64,000 bases of DNA from CAXXOK01 sp963666755 (GCA_963666755.2 CAXXGW010000009.1:1736001-1800000), one strand, 5' to 3'. Positions 7,478-17,216 are shown, counted from the stretch's first letter. Made by a program: numbers and translations. Notes: generated by a model from the letters alone, not told the origin.

Positions 7478-8530
7478 TTACTCTGCCTGGTTGCCGTAAA
7501 AACCAAAGGAGAGGCGTTCAGGCAGCGTTGCCTGATCCCGGGCATAGGCCACATACAGGCGCATCGGTGCGTCCATAGCCGTAGTCAGCGCGGGGAACGT
7601 AAGCCACAGGGTAGTTGCCCCGTCGATGGTTCCCGGAACCCCGCCGTGCAGCAGCGGAACATCCCCGTTCTCCGTTATTGCTGTGCCGCCGTGCAGGGGG
7701 TAGGCAACCAGCACATCCTCCTGCGCAACACAAAACTCCAGATCGTTAAGCGCGAGCGTTTGGCCCTGCGGGTCGATATCCACCTGCAAAAGCCAATACG
7801 GCGCGGGCGCGAAATGGTTCACATCCTCCGGGGGCGTCACCCTCCACACTTGAGTGTTGCCGCTGCGCAGGCTTTGCTCCGGCAGGGGCTGCACCAGTGA
7901 CCGCGCGGAGAGATCGGGCAACGCGTCCGTCCAGAGCGGAAAATCCGCCGCATCGACTGTATATTCGGCGGTGCTTCGCACCATTTTCAGCTGCACTGCA
8001 ACCCCGTTCTCCAGCGTTTTGGGTACGTTCAGCTCCGCCTGAAAACGCTGCTCGCGCAACAGGCAAAATTGCTCATAGGCTTGCTCGGCACTGTCCGGGT
8101 CCATGGTGACAATCGCCTGATCCTCCGCATGATAATAAAACCGGAAGTTTTTAGGCAGCATAACCGGGGCGCCGACATTGCGCACTTCCACAAAGCGTAC
8201 GCCATCCTGCGTTGCATCCACGGTAATCGCGTACCCGAACCGGGCCAGATAGGTCAGGTATTCTTCCACGCGCTGCGGGGTAACGCTGCCGTGCAGGGTG
8301 TAAATCATCCCGTCGGCGATGCCGGAATCCCGCGCCAGATAGCGCGTGAAACCCACAAAATTCAGGAACGTCGGCTTGTACATCTGCGTGGTTGTATCTG
8401 TGTAACCATATAAGTCGCGGTATTTCTGCAAGAACGCCTGATCGGGTTCATTCGCCGATGCCGTATTCCAACCGGGCAGCAGCGCGAGGAGCAGTGTCAG
8501 GGTAAGAATCGCCAACCGCCGTGTATTCAT
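7478..8530 (-). CDS. Secreted protein of unknown function
   Basis: 350 aa with a clear signal peptide (MNTRRLAILTLTLLLALLPG...ASA) and no further membrane segments, so it is predicted to be exported. No cysteine follows the cleavage site. The mature part is beta-rich with many aromatic residues; I recognise no domain and no catalytic motif. The frame opens 25 codons earlier, but ATG 8530 has AAGGAG 8 nt upstream and lies 44 bp after a -10 box. It is monocistronic between convergent and divergent neighbours, so context gives no function. Hypothetical but well supported as a gene. Confidence 0.8.
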   Translation of the reverse strand: MNTRRLAILTLTLLLALLPGWNTASANEPDQAFLQKYRDLYGYTDTTTQMYKPTFLNFVGFTRYLARDSGIADGMIYTLHGSVTPQRVEEYLTYLARFGYAITVDATQDGVRFVEVRNVGAPVMLPKNFRFYYHAEDQAIVTMDPDSAEQAYEQFCLLREQRFQAELNVPKTLENGVAVQLKMVRSTAEYTVDAADFPLWTDALPDLSARSLVQPLPEQSLRSGNTQVWRVTPPEDVNHFAPAPYWLLQVDIDPQGQTLALNDLEFCVAQEDVLVAYPLHGGTAITENGDVPLLHGGVPGTIDGATTLWLTFPALTTAMDAPMRLYVAYARDQATLPERLSFGFYGNQAE

Positions 8531-8573
8531 CTGCAGGACTCCTTGCCGGGCCATCTCCGGCCCTTTCCGCATC

Positions 8574-8605
8574 AGTATAGCACAAGAGGGGCCGCCGGTG
8601 TACAC
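8574..8605 (-). promoter_or_regulatory. Putative extended -10 promoter of the secreted-protein gene
   Basis: On the minus strand TGC-TATACT (-10 at 8574-8579) with no good -35. The palindrome GTGTACAC (8598-8605) occupies the place of the -35 and may be a regulator site. Confidence 0.45.
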
Positions 8606-9025
8606 TCCGGTGCGCTTTTAACCCGAAACAGGGGTATATCGTTGACAGAATGCCGGGTTCGGAAGAGTTCCCCCATGCCGCAATCTTATAGAAGGGAAAC
8701 TTAGACCAAGCTAAACCGGAACATGACCCTACCGGTTCGTCTGCCTATTCCTACCTGTCTGGAAAAGAACACCACGCATTGCCCCAGACAGTGTAACGAA
8801 GCCTTTTTCCTTACGAGAATAGCTGTTCAGCCCTTCGAACGTTGCCGTTTCGAATTGCACAAAAGCAACACCCCGAGCCAACCACATTGCGCGGGCAACC
8901 CGGGGCATTGCCATCATTAAACAGAGCTCAATGCAAGGTGCGCAAACGCTGCGCAGGCAACCGTTCCCCTCCTTGCCGAGCGTTGCATGGGAATCCATCT
9001 CGCATAGCTTAAACGAGCCTCTCCC
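8606..9025. other. Intergenic region without recognised features
   Basis: About 420 bp between the secreted-protein gene start and the DUF5107 gene end. Short open frames on both strands have no ribosome binding site and no plausible protein composition. I see no RNA gene, repeat or strong terminator. Confidence 0.5.
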
Positions 9026-12000
9026 TTATCCTTGCACGCTTGCAGGCGATGCCTTGTCGGCCGCAAACAGCGACCGGTGCACTGTCGCGCCGGGATGCGC
9101 CGCGTCGATGCGCAGCGTTTCCGCACAGGCTTCTCCGGCGCGCCGCAGATCGCCCAGCCCGTAGCTGCCCAGTGCAATCAGGTACTGGCAGTGCGCTCGG
9201 TTACGGGCGTTCAGGTTCTCCTCAAACAGTTGCATATCCGGCAGGCTCACGGCAAAGTAATCAATCTTAACATCGTCAAACAAATGGCGCTCGCCATAAT
9301 CCACCAGCTTATGGAAGCGCGCGCGCGCCTCCGCCTCGCGGCTCAGTGCACGCAGTGCCAACCCCTGATACAGAATCATGTCGGCAGGCTGGTCGTTATA
9401 GAACATCATCCCCGCCGGTTCCGTATCGCCCAGGGTTGCACGGGCAAAACAGTCGCACGCGGTTTCTTCCTCCCCCAGAGCGCGGGCCGCGATCCCCAGC
9501 AGGTAATGGATGTCGTTATCCTTGGCTCCCTCCAGCTTGCCTTCGCCCAGATTTTCCGGGAAGTGCAGCGCAGCCTCAAGCAATGTGCGCGCCAGCGCAG
9601 GCTCCCTGGTTTTCAGCGCACGCCGCGCCAGCTGTTTCAGGCTAGTCGCGTACTGCGCGGTGATCTTGCCCTCGCCGCCCTCCCAAGGGTGGAACCGGCG
9701 GCTGCGGATCAGCGCCAACGCCTGTTCGTACTTGCCCAGCAGGTTTAGAAGCGTGACAAACTCAGTGGTCAGATCATCCCGGCGCAACACGGTTTCGCGG
9801 TGCAAATCTAGCAGTTGGAAACGCTCCGCCGGGCTGAAACCCAGCTTTTTACGCAGCTGATCCAGTTCCAGCAGCACCCGCGCATCCCCGGGGTTCAGGC
9901 GGAATGCCGCTTCCAGCATTTCCAGCGCCCGCTGCGGGTGGCCCGCTTTGTTGTACTCGTACAGCGCCAGATTGCGCCGCACCGTCGCAAACTGCGGCAG
10001 TTGCCCGGCCGCCTTTTCCCAGAGCGCTCCCGCTTCGGCATAGCGTTTGCGGTCATAGTACAGGTTACCCAGATAGTAGGCCGTGTAGCCATTTTCCGGG
10101 CGTCTATCAAGCGCAAAACGCAGCACGGCGATGTCTTCCAGCCGGTTGGGGAAACAGCAGTACGGGTCTGCCGCGGCTGCCGCGTCCAACGCCTCGTCGG
10201 GGTTCAAGCCCGCAGCGGCCAGCGCATACGCTTCATAGTAATGCAGCATCGGGTCTTCCGCCTTTGCCGCGCGCAGGGTGCGCACGGCTTCCTCGGCGCA
10301 GCCCGCCTGCAGGTAATCGATCGCGGCCTCGATGTATCGGGCGGGTTTATCGCCCATGTAGCGCGCGCCTTCCTCCGGGTTCAGTTCCAGCGCGCTGAGG
10401 TTGGCAAACGGATCGATCGCCAGCGTTTCGCGGCAATAGGCCGTTGCGACCGCCTGTCTGCCAAGGCGGCGCAGCAGAATAGCGCGCAGCCCCCGTGCCC
10501 TCAGGTTGTGGCTGTTGCGCACCAGGGCGCGCTCCACCAGTTCCAGCGCCTCGTCCAGCCGGCCCTGCGTGGCGGCGATCGCCGCCAGATAGTAAAATGC
10601 GATTTCCTGCTGGGCCGCGGTCCAGGTTGCCTTGTACAGCGCGTCAAACGCTTCTGCCATCCGTTGCTGATAGTAAAGCGAAAGGCCCAGCCCCAGATAC
10701 GGTTCGCTGTCGTAAGGGTTCGGGTTTTTCCAGGTGGCGCGCGCTACGGCGGCGCGGTAGTAACGCTCGCTTTCGGCAAACAGGCCTCGGCGCAGCAACA
10801 GCGTGCCGTACCCGGTGTTGCAGCGAATATCGCCGGGGTCGCGACGCAGGCCTTCCAGATAATAGGCGTCCGGCTCGAACGTGGCGTGGCGGTACTGTTC
10901 CAGATGGGTTGCCGCCAAGTACAGCTCTTCCACTGTAGCAAGCTCGCGGGGCTCCGGCAACGGCGCGGCGGGGGTGGGCAGCGGTTCGACTGCCGGTTTA
11001 GCCGGCGTGTAGGCAAGCAGCAGCCCGTCCCGCGCGTCGGATACCGACAGCGTAAGCCTATGCGCTTCAAGAGTGCCGATGGGCACAGTCGTGACCAGCG
11101 CTTCCTCGGGGGTCATGCGCAGGGTACGGAGGAAAAGCGTCTGCTCCCCCGCCGAAAGCATCACATTCACGCTCTCCCGCACGGAGGTTGTATACACGCG
11201 AATCTCCGCCTGCCCGTCGGCAATATCCAGCCCCAGCACCGCTTCCCGGTTGGCATTGCACACGCGGCCCACCTTTTTATAAGGCATGAACACCTGCGTG
11301 AAGGTCTTTTCCTCAAAGGGTTTCAACCAGCTGAAATCGGGCTGGTTGTCGGTGTACACACCGGTCATCAGCTCGATGTAGGGGCCGTTGGCGTCGGTCA
11401 GGTTCCGATCCCATGCCTGCCCGAAATCTCCACAGCCCCACGTCCACTGTTTTTTGCCGGGCGAAACATGGTGATCCGCAATGTGCAAAAGCCCCGCCTG
11501 CACCTGCTCATCATACCCGCCCACAAAATCATAGGTGCTGTGGTAAGCCATGTAACTGGTCGGTACAGGGATGTTGCGGAAGCGGCTGATATCCACACCC
11601 GCGCCGTAATCATGCTTGTAATAAACCCCTGTGGCAATCGGGAAGCGCGACACATCCCGCTTGCCATGATCCATGACCGCGTGCACGTCCGGCGGGAAGA
11701 TGGATTGCGTATGGTCGTTCACCGCCACGGCCGGGTTAGCCCACCACAGGAAGGTTTGCGGCAGCGGCGTGCGGTTGTAAAGCTGCCCCCGGATTTCCAG
11801 ATAGGCGTGCCCCGGGCGCAGGGTAAAAGTCATCATCCCTTTGGTGCCGTACATGGGGTCCACTTCGCTCAGCAGCACGCTGCGGCTGCCGTCGGCATTC
11901 TCCGCCAGCTTGTACTCCACCGGCGAAAACGTGGTCGGGCGATGGTGCTGCGGCCAGTTAAACTCGATGCCGCCGCTGATCCACGGCCCGGCAAGGCCCA

Positions 12001-12322
12001 CCAGCGCGGGCTTGATGACCTCGTTGTAATAGACAAAATCATATCCGTTGGTTTTATCATAAGCGCGCTGAATACGCCCGCCAAGCTGCGGCAGCACCAT
12101 CACGCGCAGATAATCGTTTTCCAGCCACACGGCGGTATACGGTTTTTCTGTTTTTTGGTCGCTGAGCGTATCAATCACAGGCAGCGGGTATACTTTGCCG
12201 CTGCTGCCCTGATAAACGCGCTTTTCCAGGAACATGGGGTTGGGGTCGGGCCGCCCTACTTCATACGTGGGGATCAGCACCTGTTCCTCCCAGACTTCCG
12301 CCTGTCCTTGGAGATGGATCAT
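9026..12322 (-). CDS. DUF5107 domain protein with C-terminal tetratricopeptide repeats
   Basis: A 1098-aa cytoplasmic protein without signal peptide. Residues about 30-340 match the DUF5107 family, with the characteristic 'PQLGGRIQRAYDK', 'GGIEFNWPQHHRP' and 'PWISGG' stretches, rich in Gly, His and aromatics like galactose-mutarotase-type beta folds. From about residue 460 to the C-terminus there are repeated 34-residue helical pairs of TPR type (for example 'PYLGLGLSLYYQQRMAEAFDALYKAT', 'YLAAIAATQGRLDEALELVERAL'). ATG follows AAAGGAGG. It is divergent from an AraC regulator and close to an arabinose-type transporter and galM, so a role in pentose or plant-sugar catabolism is likely; no reaction is established for DUF5107 that I can state with confidence. 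Confidence 0.85.
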   Translation of the reverse strand: MIHLQGQAEVWEEQVLIPTYEVGRPDPNPMFLEKRVYQGSSGKVYPLPVIDTLSDQKTEKPYTAVWLENDYLRVMVLPQLGGRIQRAYDKTNGYDFVYYNEVIKPALVGLAGPWISGGIEFNWPQHHRPTTFSPVEYKLAENADGSRSVLLSEVDPMYGTKGMMTFTLRPGHAYLEIRGQLYNRTPLPQTFLWWANPAVAVNDHTQSIFPPDVHAVMDHGKRDVSRFPIATGVYYKHDYGAGVDISRFRNIPVPTSYMAYHSTYDFVGGYDEQVQAGLLHIADHHVSPGKKQWTWGCGDFGQAWDRNLTDANGPYIELMTGVYTDNQPDFSWLKPFEEKTFTQVFMPYKKVGRVCNANREAVLGLDIADGQAEIRVYTTSVRESVNVMLSAGEQTLFLRTLRMTPEEALVTTVPIGTLEAHRLTLSVSDARDGLLLAYTPAKPAVEPLPTPAAPLPEPRELATVEELYLAATHLEQYRHATFEPDAYYLEGLRRDPGDIRCNTGYGTLLLRRGLFAESERYYRAAVARATWKNPNPYDSEPYLGLGLSLYYQQRMAEAFDALYKATWTAAQQEIAFYYLAAIAATQGRLDEALELVERALVRNSHNLRARGLRAILLRRLGRQAVATAYCRETLAIDPFANLSALELNPEEGARYMGDKPARYIEAAIDYLQAGCAEEAVRTLRAAKAEDPMLHYYEAYALAAAGLNPDEALDAAAAADPYCCFPNRLEDIAVLRFALDRRPENGYTAYYLGNLYYDRKRYAEAGALWEKAAGQLPQFATVRRNLALYEYNKAGHPQRALEMLEAAFRLNPGDARVLLELDQLRKKLGFSPAERFQLLDLHRETVLRRDDLTTEFVTLLNLLGKYEQALALIRSRRFHPWEGGEGKITAQYATSLKQLARRALKTREPALARTLLEAALHFPENLGEGKLEGAKDNDIHYLLGIAARALGEEETACDCFARATLGDTEPAGMMFYNDQPADMILYQGLALRALSREAEARARFHKLVDYGERHLFDDVKIDYFAVSLPDMQLFEENLNARNRAHCQYLIALGSYGLGDLRRAGEACAETLRIDAAHPGATVHRSLFAADKASPASVQG

Positions 12323-12422
12323 ACAGGTATCCTCCTTTGAGGTCGGGTAGTGCGCCGGAGCGCTCCAAGCGCTATGCTAGCACAAAGGAATGTGGGTTTT
12401 GTTCGCGGGGCTTGCGGTATGG

Positions 12423-12465
12423 TTGTTGAAAATTGCTTTTACTGCGAATCAATCGTTTTGTTGAA
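12423..12465. promoter_or_regulatory. Direct repeats upstream of the AraC gene
   Basis: TTGTTGAA occurs at 12423-12430 and 12458-12465, each followed by an ATTG or TTG tract, with 35-bp spacing. AraC-type activators often bind direct repeats, so this may be the operator controlling this gene and the divergent DUF5107 gene. Weak evidence. Confidence 0.3.
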
Positions 12466-12494
12466 TTGACGTACTTACAAGGTTTTGGTACAAT
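12466..12494 (+). promoter_or_regulatory. Promoter of the AraC regulator gene
   Basis: TTGACG (12466-12471), 17-nt spacer, TACAAT (12489-12494). Transcription should begin near 12501, which favours the ATG start at 12537 over the TTG at 12513. Confidence 0.7.
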
Positions 12495-12536
12495 CAGGAA
12501 GGAGAATCATTATTGAAACTTGCAACGGAGGCGCGT

Positions 12537-13382
12537 ATGAAAATCAAGGAGAAGGGCGTGCTGCCCACTTCGGAGGTCTATTTCCATACCGCGAGCGAAA
12601 CTGCGAAAAGCCTGTTTTTCTACATCCGCTGCACCGGCCGCTATCAGTGCGACGGTACCTACGCGGTGCACCGGCAAAGCTACAACAGCTTTTTGCTGCT
12701 CTACGTGGTCAGCGGCAGCGGCTATGTGCTGCTGGACGGCCGCCGCACCCCCATCGGCGAGGGTTCGCTGATTCTGTTGGACTGCTACCATCCACACGGC
12801 TACGGCACCGAGGCAGGCTGGGATATCCTCTGGGCGCACTTTGACGGCGTGCAGGCGCGCGCGTATTACAATGCGATTGCGCAGAACCACAGCCTGTGCG
12901 TTTTCCTGCCCGACCCGTACCGCGCCATGCGTTCGCTGGAAAAGATTTTTCGCATGTACCACCACGAAAAGCGTGCCAGCGAGGCGCTCATCAATCAGTA
13001 TATTGTGGCGGTGCTCACAGAACTGCTCACCTGTGGCTCCGAGCGCATCAACGACGCCGTGGGTGGCTCGATGGAGGAGTCCATCACGTTTATCACCCAA
13101 AATCTGGATCAGCCGCTCACGCTGGAGGATCTGGCCCGCCGCGCGGCGCTCAGCCCCTTCTACTTTTCCCGCGTGTTCAAGCGGGAAACGGGCTACACCC
13201 CGCACGAGTACCTGATTAACGCCCGCGTGAACGCCGCCAAGTTCTACCTGAAAACCACGCAGCATTCCAACAAGGAGATTGCCTACCGCTGCGGTTTTAC
13301 CAGCGAGAGCAGCTTTTGCACGGTGTTCAAACGCGTTGCGGGCATAACGCCACAGACTTACCGTAACAGCGGCGGCGTATAA
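12537..13382 (+). CDS. AraC-family transcriptional regulator
   Basis: 281 aa. N-terminal cupin-like sensor domain (about residues 20-150, with the YVVSGSGYVLLDGRR and 'LLDCYHPHGYGT' segments) and a C-terminal pair of helix-turn-helix motifs (about 185-280), ending in the usual 'FKRVAGITPQTYR'. ATG 12537 has CGGAGG 5 nt upstream. The in-frame TTG at 12513 also has a ribosome site, but that site would overlap the predicted transcription start, so ATG is preferred. Divergent from the DUF5107 gene and convergent with the arabinose-type ABC operon; it probably activates one or both on a sugar signal. Confidence 0.9.
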   Translation: MKIKEKGVLPTSEVYFHTASETAKSLFFYIRCTGRYQCDGTYAVHRQSYNSFLLLYVVSGSGYVLLDGRRTPIGEGSLILLDCYHPHGYGTEAGWDILWAHFDGVQARAYYNAIAQNHSLCVFLPDPYRAMRSLEKIFRMYHHEKRASEALINQYIVAVLTELLTCGSERINDAVGGSMEESITFITQNLDQPLTLEDLARRAALSPFYFSRVFKRETGYTPHEYLINARVNAAKFYLKTTQHSNKEIAYRCGFTSESSFCTVFKRVAGITPQTYRNSGGV

Positions 13383-13403
13383 CCGGGCATGCCCTATGCG
13401 CCT

Positions 13404-13440
13404 CCAAAAACGACCCGAGGGCTTTCGCCCCCGGGTCGCG
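13404..13440 (-). terminator. Terminator of the arabinose-type ABC operon
   Basis: On the minus strand the stem CGACCCGGGGGC / GCCCTCGGGTCG (plus-strand 13411-13438) is followed by TTTTTGG. It lies between the convergent AraC and binding-protein genes. Confidence 0.85.
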
Positions 13441-13457
13441 CTCGGGGCAGGCAGCGC

Positions 13458-14432
13458 TTATTCGGCGGCGGCGCCCATCACGTCTTTGTAAGTTTCAGGG
13501 GTCACTTCGATCGCGTCCACAGCGGTTTCCTGCGCCACTTCTTTGCCGGCGATCAGGTCCAGCAGCACGGTCACGGAGCCGGTGCCCACGGAGTCGGAGC
13601 TGAAGTACGCGGCGGCCTTCATGGCGCTGGTGCCTTCCTTCTTCCACTCGTCCTTAGCCATGTAGGCGCCCAGGCCCACAACACAGGCATCCTTGTCCAA
13701 ACCGGCGGATTCCAGAGCGCGCAGGGCGCCGATGGTGCCTTCCTCATTCGCGCCGGTTACCAGCCACTTGGTGATTTCCGGATGCGCGGTGAACACGGCG
13801 GACGCAGCGGTGTTGCCCTTGTCGGTGGTGCCGTCGTAATCGGCTTTGAAGATCTTGGTCGCATCAAAGGTGGGGCACAGTTCGCCAAACTTGGCAAGCT
13901 CGCCTTCGGCGCGCGGTACGCAGCTGGACACGGTGTCCATGGTCAGGATCAGCAGCCCGCAGGCGGGATCGGTCACGAGGTTGTTCTGGATGGCGTAGTT
14001 GGCAACCCATTCGCCGTTGGCTTCGCCGATCACGTACGCGTTGATGCCCACCCAGGGAGCAATCTTGGTGCCGGCCGCATCCTGCAGCGCATCGTCAGCC
14101 GCAACCACGGGGATCCCGGCTTCGCCGAGCTTGTCGACCACAGCCTGGCTCATCGTCTGGTCGGGGATGCAGGTCACGATGCCTGCAGCCTTGTTGGCGA
14201 TGGCATTGTCAATCGCCTTAAGGTATTCTTCAGGGCTCATCTTCGCATCCACATAGGTGAAATCGTAGCCGGCGTCCTTGGCGGCCTTCTCCGCGGCGGC
14301 GCCTTCGTCGATAAACCAGGTCTGATCGCCGGCCTTGTAGATGCCGTAGATCATGCCCTTGCTTTCCGCTACCGCGGAAGTCAGGCCCAGAACCAGAGCC
14401 AGAGCCAGAACGATCGCAAGAACCTTCTTCAT
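13458..14432 (-). CDS. Sugar ABC transporter substrate-binding protein, arabinose-binding (AraF) type
   Basis: 324-aa periplasmic-binding-protein-like receptor. Signal peptide MKKVLAIVLALALVLG...AVA-ES without a lipobox cysteine. The mature protein follows the layout of E. coli AraF: 'IVTCIPDQ', 'IPVVAADDAL' and 'HPEITKWLVTGANEEGTIGA' correspond to the conserved CTPD, IAVDD and HPEVKHWL segments of that protein. This supports L-arabinose or a similar pentose as ligand, but it is inference from motif layout. It follows the permease gene after 201 bp, has GGGAGGG before ATG, and is last in the operon, an unusual place for a binding-protein gene. Confidence 0.92.
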   Translation of the reverse strand: MKKVLAIVLALALVLGLTSAVAESKGMIYGIYKAGDQTWFIDEGAAAEKAAKDAGYDFTYVDAKMSPEEYLKAIDNAIANKAAGIVTCIPDQTMSQAVVDKLGEAGIPVVAADDALQDAAGTKIAPWVGINAYVIGEANGEWVANYAIQNNLVTDPACGLLILTMDTVSSCVPRAEGELAKFGELCPTFDATKIFKADYDGTTDKGNTAASAVFTAHPEITKWLVTGANEEGTIGALRALESAGLDKDACVVGLGAYMAKDEWKKEGTSAMKAAAYFSSDSVGTGSVTVLLDLIAGKEVAQETAVDAIEVTPETYKDVMGAAAE

Positions 14433-14633
14433 GGTAAAACCCTCCCAAACGTTATTTACAACGCCACCCGGCGTTGGTTACGGGGTGAATGCACCCGCAG
14501 GCCCGAAAGGCATCAGCAAACACGCTTCCCACACACAGCGGGAGGAATGTCGTTTTTGCAGGCCCCTATGCAGGGCGTCGGTCCAAAGGGCAAAGGTTGT
14601 GCGGCAGCGTACCCGGCCGCCCGGGATCAGGGA

Positions 14634-15614
14634 TCAGCCGTTGCGCTTGCTGGCTTCCAGCAGCTGGCGCTCGCGGTTTTGCTTGCGGATAAAGTCGGAC
14701 GTCAGGGCGAACAGCAGCAGCGCGCCTTTGGCCACATACTGCCAGAACGAGGGCACATTGACCATCGTAAGCCCGGTGTTGAATGCCTGAATCAGGAATA
14801 CGCCGATGATGGTGCCGCCCATGGTGCCTACGCCGCCCGTGAACGACACGCCACCCAGAATAACCGCGGTGATCGCGTCAAACTCTAGGTTTACGTTGGC
14901 GGCGGGCTGTCCGCTGTTCATGCGGGCCGCAAATACAATGCCGCCCAGCGCACACAGCACACCCATCATGATAAAGGTAATCAGCACGATCCGTTGCGGG
15001 TTGAGACCCGCGAGCCGCGCGGCGTCCTTGTTGCCGCCGATGGCGTAGATGCTGCGCCCGAAGCGGGTTTTAGCGAGGATAAAGCCGAAAATCACAAGCG
15101 CAACCACCATGATCCACACCGAAACGGGGATGTCCAGCAGGCGCTCCTTGCCAATCTGGATAAACACCTTGTTGCTGATGGCAACCGGTTTGCCGTTGCA
15201 GAGGATATACGCAAACCCGCGCACGATGGACTGCGTGACCAGCGTGGCGATAAACGCTTCCAGCTTGATACGGTTGACCATGAAGGCGTTAAATACACCT
15301 ACCATCGCGCCCGCTGCCAGCGTGATAAGGAAGCTGACCACCAGATTCATCCCCTGGCTGACCAGCAGCGCAGCCAGCACGCCGGAGAAAGCCGCCAGCG
15401 AGCCGGGGGACAGGTCGTTTTGTCCGGCGATAATCAGGTAGGTATGCCCGATGGCGACCAGCCCCACCAGCGAGGACGCGACCAGGATGTTTACAAAATT
15501 CGTCCAGGATAGATAGTTGCGGTTCAGTGCCGTAAACAGGGCAAACACCACGACTGTCGCACCCAGCAGGATCAGTTTGTCGCCTCCGATGCCCCGTTTG
15601 AGCCTGTCCTTCAT
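14634..15614 (-). CDS. Sugar ABC transporter permease (RbsC/AraH family)
   Basis: 326 aa with 8-10 hydrophobic segments. The family signature around 'IAGQNDLSPGSLAAFSG' corresponds to the G-G-I-D-L-S-V-G-S region of RbsC, and 'AVILGGVSFTGGVGTMGGTIIGV' is the C-terminal hallmark. It forms the membrane channel of the CUT2-type importer. It starts 37 bp after the ATPase stop and ends 201 bp before the binding-protein gene. Confidence 0.94.
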   Translation of the reverse strand: MKDRLKRGIGGDKLILLGATVVVFALFTALNRNYLSWTNFVNILVASSLVGLVAIGHTYLIIAGQNDLSPGSLAAFSGVLAALLVSQGMNLVVSFLITLAAGAMVGVFNAFMVNRIKLEAFIATLVTQSIVRGFAYILCNGKPVAISNKVFIQIGKERLLDIPVSVWIMVVALVIFGFILAKTRFGRSIYAIGGNKDAARLAGLNPQRIVLITFIMMGVLCALGGIVFAARMNSGQPAANVNLEFDAITAVILGGVSFTGGVGTMGGTIIGVFLIQAFNTGLTMVNVPSFWQYVAKGALLLFALTSDFIRKQNRERQLLEASKRNG

Positions 15615-15651
15615 GCTTACTGCCTCCGATTCGTTTGGTTGCGCGCGTTGC

Positions 15652-17160
15652 TCAGGCTTCCTTGCGGGTTACCGCCATGCCCAGCGCCAGCAGGCGATCC
15701 TCGGTTGCCTCCGCGCGGGGCACTTCGCCGGCGATGCCGCGCCCCCGCATCACGATGATCCGGTCGCTCAATCCGATCACTTCGGGCAGTTCCGACGAAA
15801 TCAGGATCACGCCCAGCCCCTTGCGCGCAAAATCACAGATCATCTGGTAAAACTCACTTTTCGCGCCCACATCGATGCCCTTAGTCGGCTCGTCCAGAAT
15901 CAGTACCTTGGGGTTGGTGCACATCCAGCGTGCCACAATGCACTTCTGCTGGTTGCCGCCACTCAACTCCACAATCTTTTTCAACGCCGAAGGGGTGCGG
16001 ATGCGAAAATCCCGGATCCCGCGGGCGGCTGTTTCGTCCTCAGCCTTGCGGTCCAGCACCCCCAGCGCATTGGAGTGTTCCCTTAATAAGGAAATGTTAA
16101 TGTTGTCGCGCACGTCCAGGTTGCTTAAAATCCCCTGCAATTTGCGGTCTTCCGGCACCAGCACCATGCCGTGGCGCATCGCGTCCTCCGGGGCGCGGCA
16201 ATGGATGCGTTTGCCCTCCAGCCGAACCTCGCCGCTCAGCATCCGATCGGCGCCGATAATGGCACGCATGGTTTCGGTACGGCCCGCGCCCACCAGTCCG
16301 GAAAAGCCCAACACCTCGCCGCGGTGCAGCGTAAAGCTCACATCGTTTACGTAGGCGCTGCTCACGTTGCGCACTTCCAGCAATACATCGCCAATCTGCT
16401 TATCGCGGTTCAGGGATGTGTAAATATTTCCCAGATCGCGGCCGACCATCATTTTAATCAGCGTCTGCTCGCTGGTGTCCGCTGTCACAACGGTATCCAC
16501 GTAACGCCCGTCCTTGAACACGGCCACACGGTCGGTAATCTGGAAAATCTCGCTCATCCGGTGGGATACGTAGATGATGATCTTACCCTCACGCTTCAGC
16601 TTGCGGATAATGGTAAACAGGCTTTCAATCTCGCTGTCGCTGAGGCTGGCGGAAGGCTCGTCAAAGCAGATCACCTTAAGGTCGTCCCGGCTGTACGCCT
16701 TCATGATTTCCACCATCTGCTGGTACGCCACGCTCAGATCCTTCACCTTGTCCGTAGGGCGGATGGGCAGGCCAAAATCGTCGATAATGCGCTGCGCCAT
16801 CTTGTTGGCGGCGCGCTTGTCGATCACGCCCAGGCGGGTTACGGGCATGCGGCCCAGATAGATGTTCTCCGCCACGTTCAGTTCCAAAAGGATTTGCCGT
16901 TCCTGATAGATGACGCTTACGCCCGCCTCGATGGCTTCATGCGGGCTTTTGAAACGAACCTCTTCACCGTTGATAAGGTACTGCCCCGACGTCGGCTGAT
17001 AATCCCCGTTCAGGGTTTTTAGCAGCGTGCTTTTCCCCGCGCCGTTCTCGCCTAAAAATGCGAGCACTTCGCCGCTGCGGGCCAGAAAGCTCACGTCGTC
17101 CAGCGCCTTCACACCAGGAAAATACTTGGTGATGTGGCGGAATTCCAGCGTATTACCCAT
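15652..17160 (-). CDS. Sugar ABC transporter ATP-binding protein, two-domain (CUT2, AraG/RbsA type)
   Basis: 502-aa tandem ATPase typical of pentose and galactoside CUT2 importers. The first domain has Walker A GENGAGKST (37-45), a slightly changed signature LSVAYQQ and Walker B VICFDEPSA. The second has the degenerate GLVGAGRTET P-loop normal for this family, a canonical LSGGNQQK signature and LILDEPTKGID. ATG 17160 is preceded by AGGAGG at 7 nt; the frame upstream is not coding. First gene of the minus-strand operon, divergent from galM. Confidence 0.96.
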   Translation of the reverse strand: MGNTLEFRHITKYFPGVKALDDVSFLARSGEVLAFLGENGAGKSTLLKTLNGDYQPTSGQYLINGEEVRFKSPHEAIEAGVSVIYQERQILLELNVAENIYLGRMPVTRLGVIDKRAANKMAQRIIDDFGLPIRPTDKVKDLSVAYQQMVEIMKAYSRDDLKVICFDEPSASLSDSEIESLFTIIRKLKREGKIIIYVSHRMSEIFQITDRVAVFKDGRYVDTVVTADTSEQTLIKMMVGRDLGNIYTSLNRDKQIGDVLLEVRNVSSAYVNDVSFTLHRGEVLGFSGLVGAGRTETMRAIIGADRMLSGEVRLEGKRIHCRAPEDAMRHGMVLVPEDRKLQGILSNLDVRDNINISLLREHSNALGVLDRKAEDETAARGIRDFRIRTPSALKKIVELSGGNQQKCIVARWMCTNPKVLILDEPTKGIDVGAKSEFYQMICDFARKGLGVILISSELPEVIGLSDRIIVMRGRGIAGEVPRAEATEDRLLALGMAVTRKEA

Positions 17161-17216
17161 GCGCGTCCTCCTGAGCCACCTGCGGAGCAGGATCGTTCCC
17201 GCGTTTGATTGACCCC

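Noticed and set aside
9815..12340. 841-codon plus-strand frame opposite the DUF5107-TPR gene
   Set aside because: Shadow frame; no ribosome site, composition dominated by Arg, Gln and His, and the opposite strand is a clear protein family.
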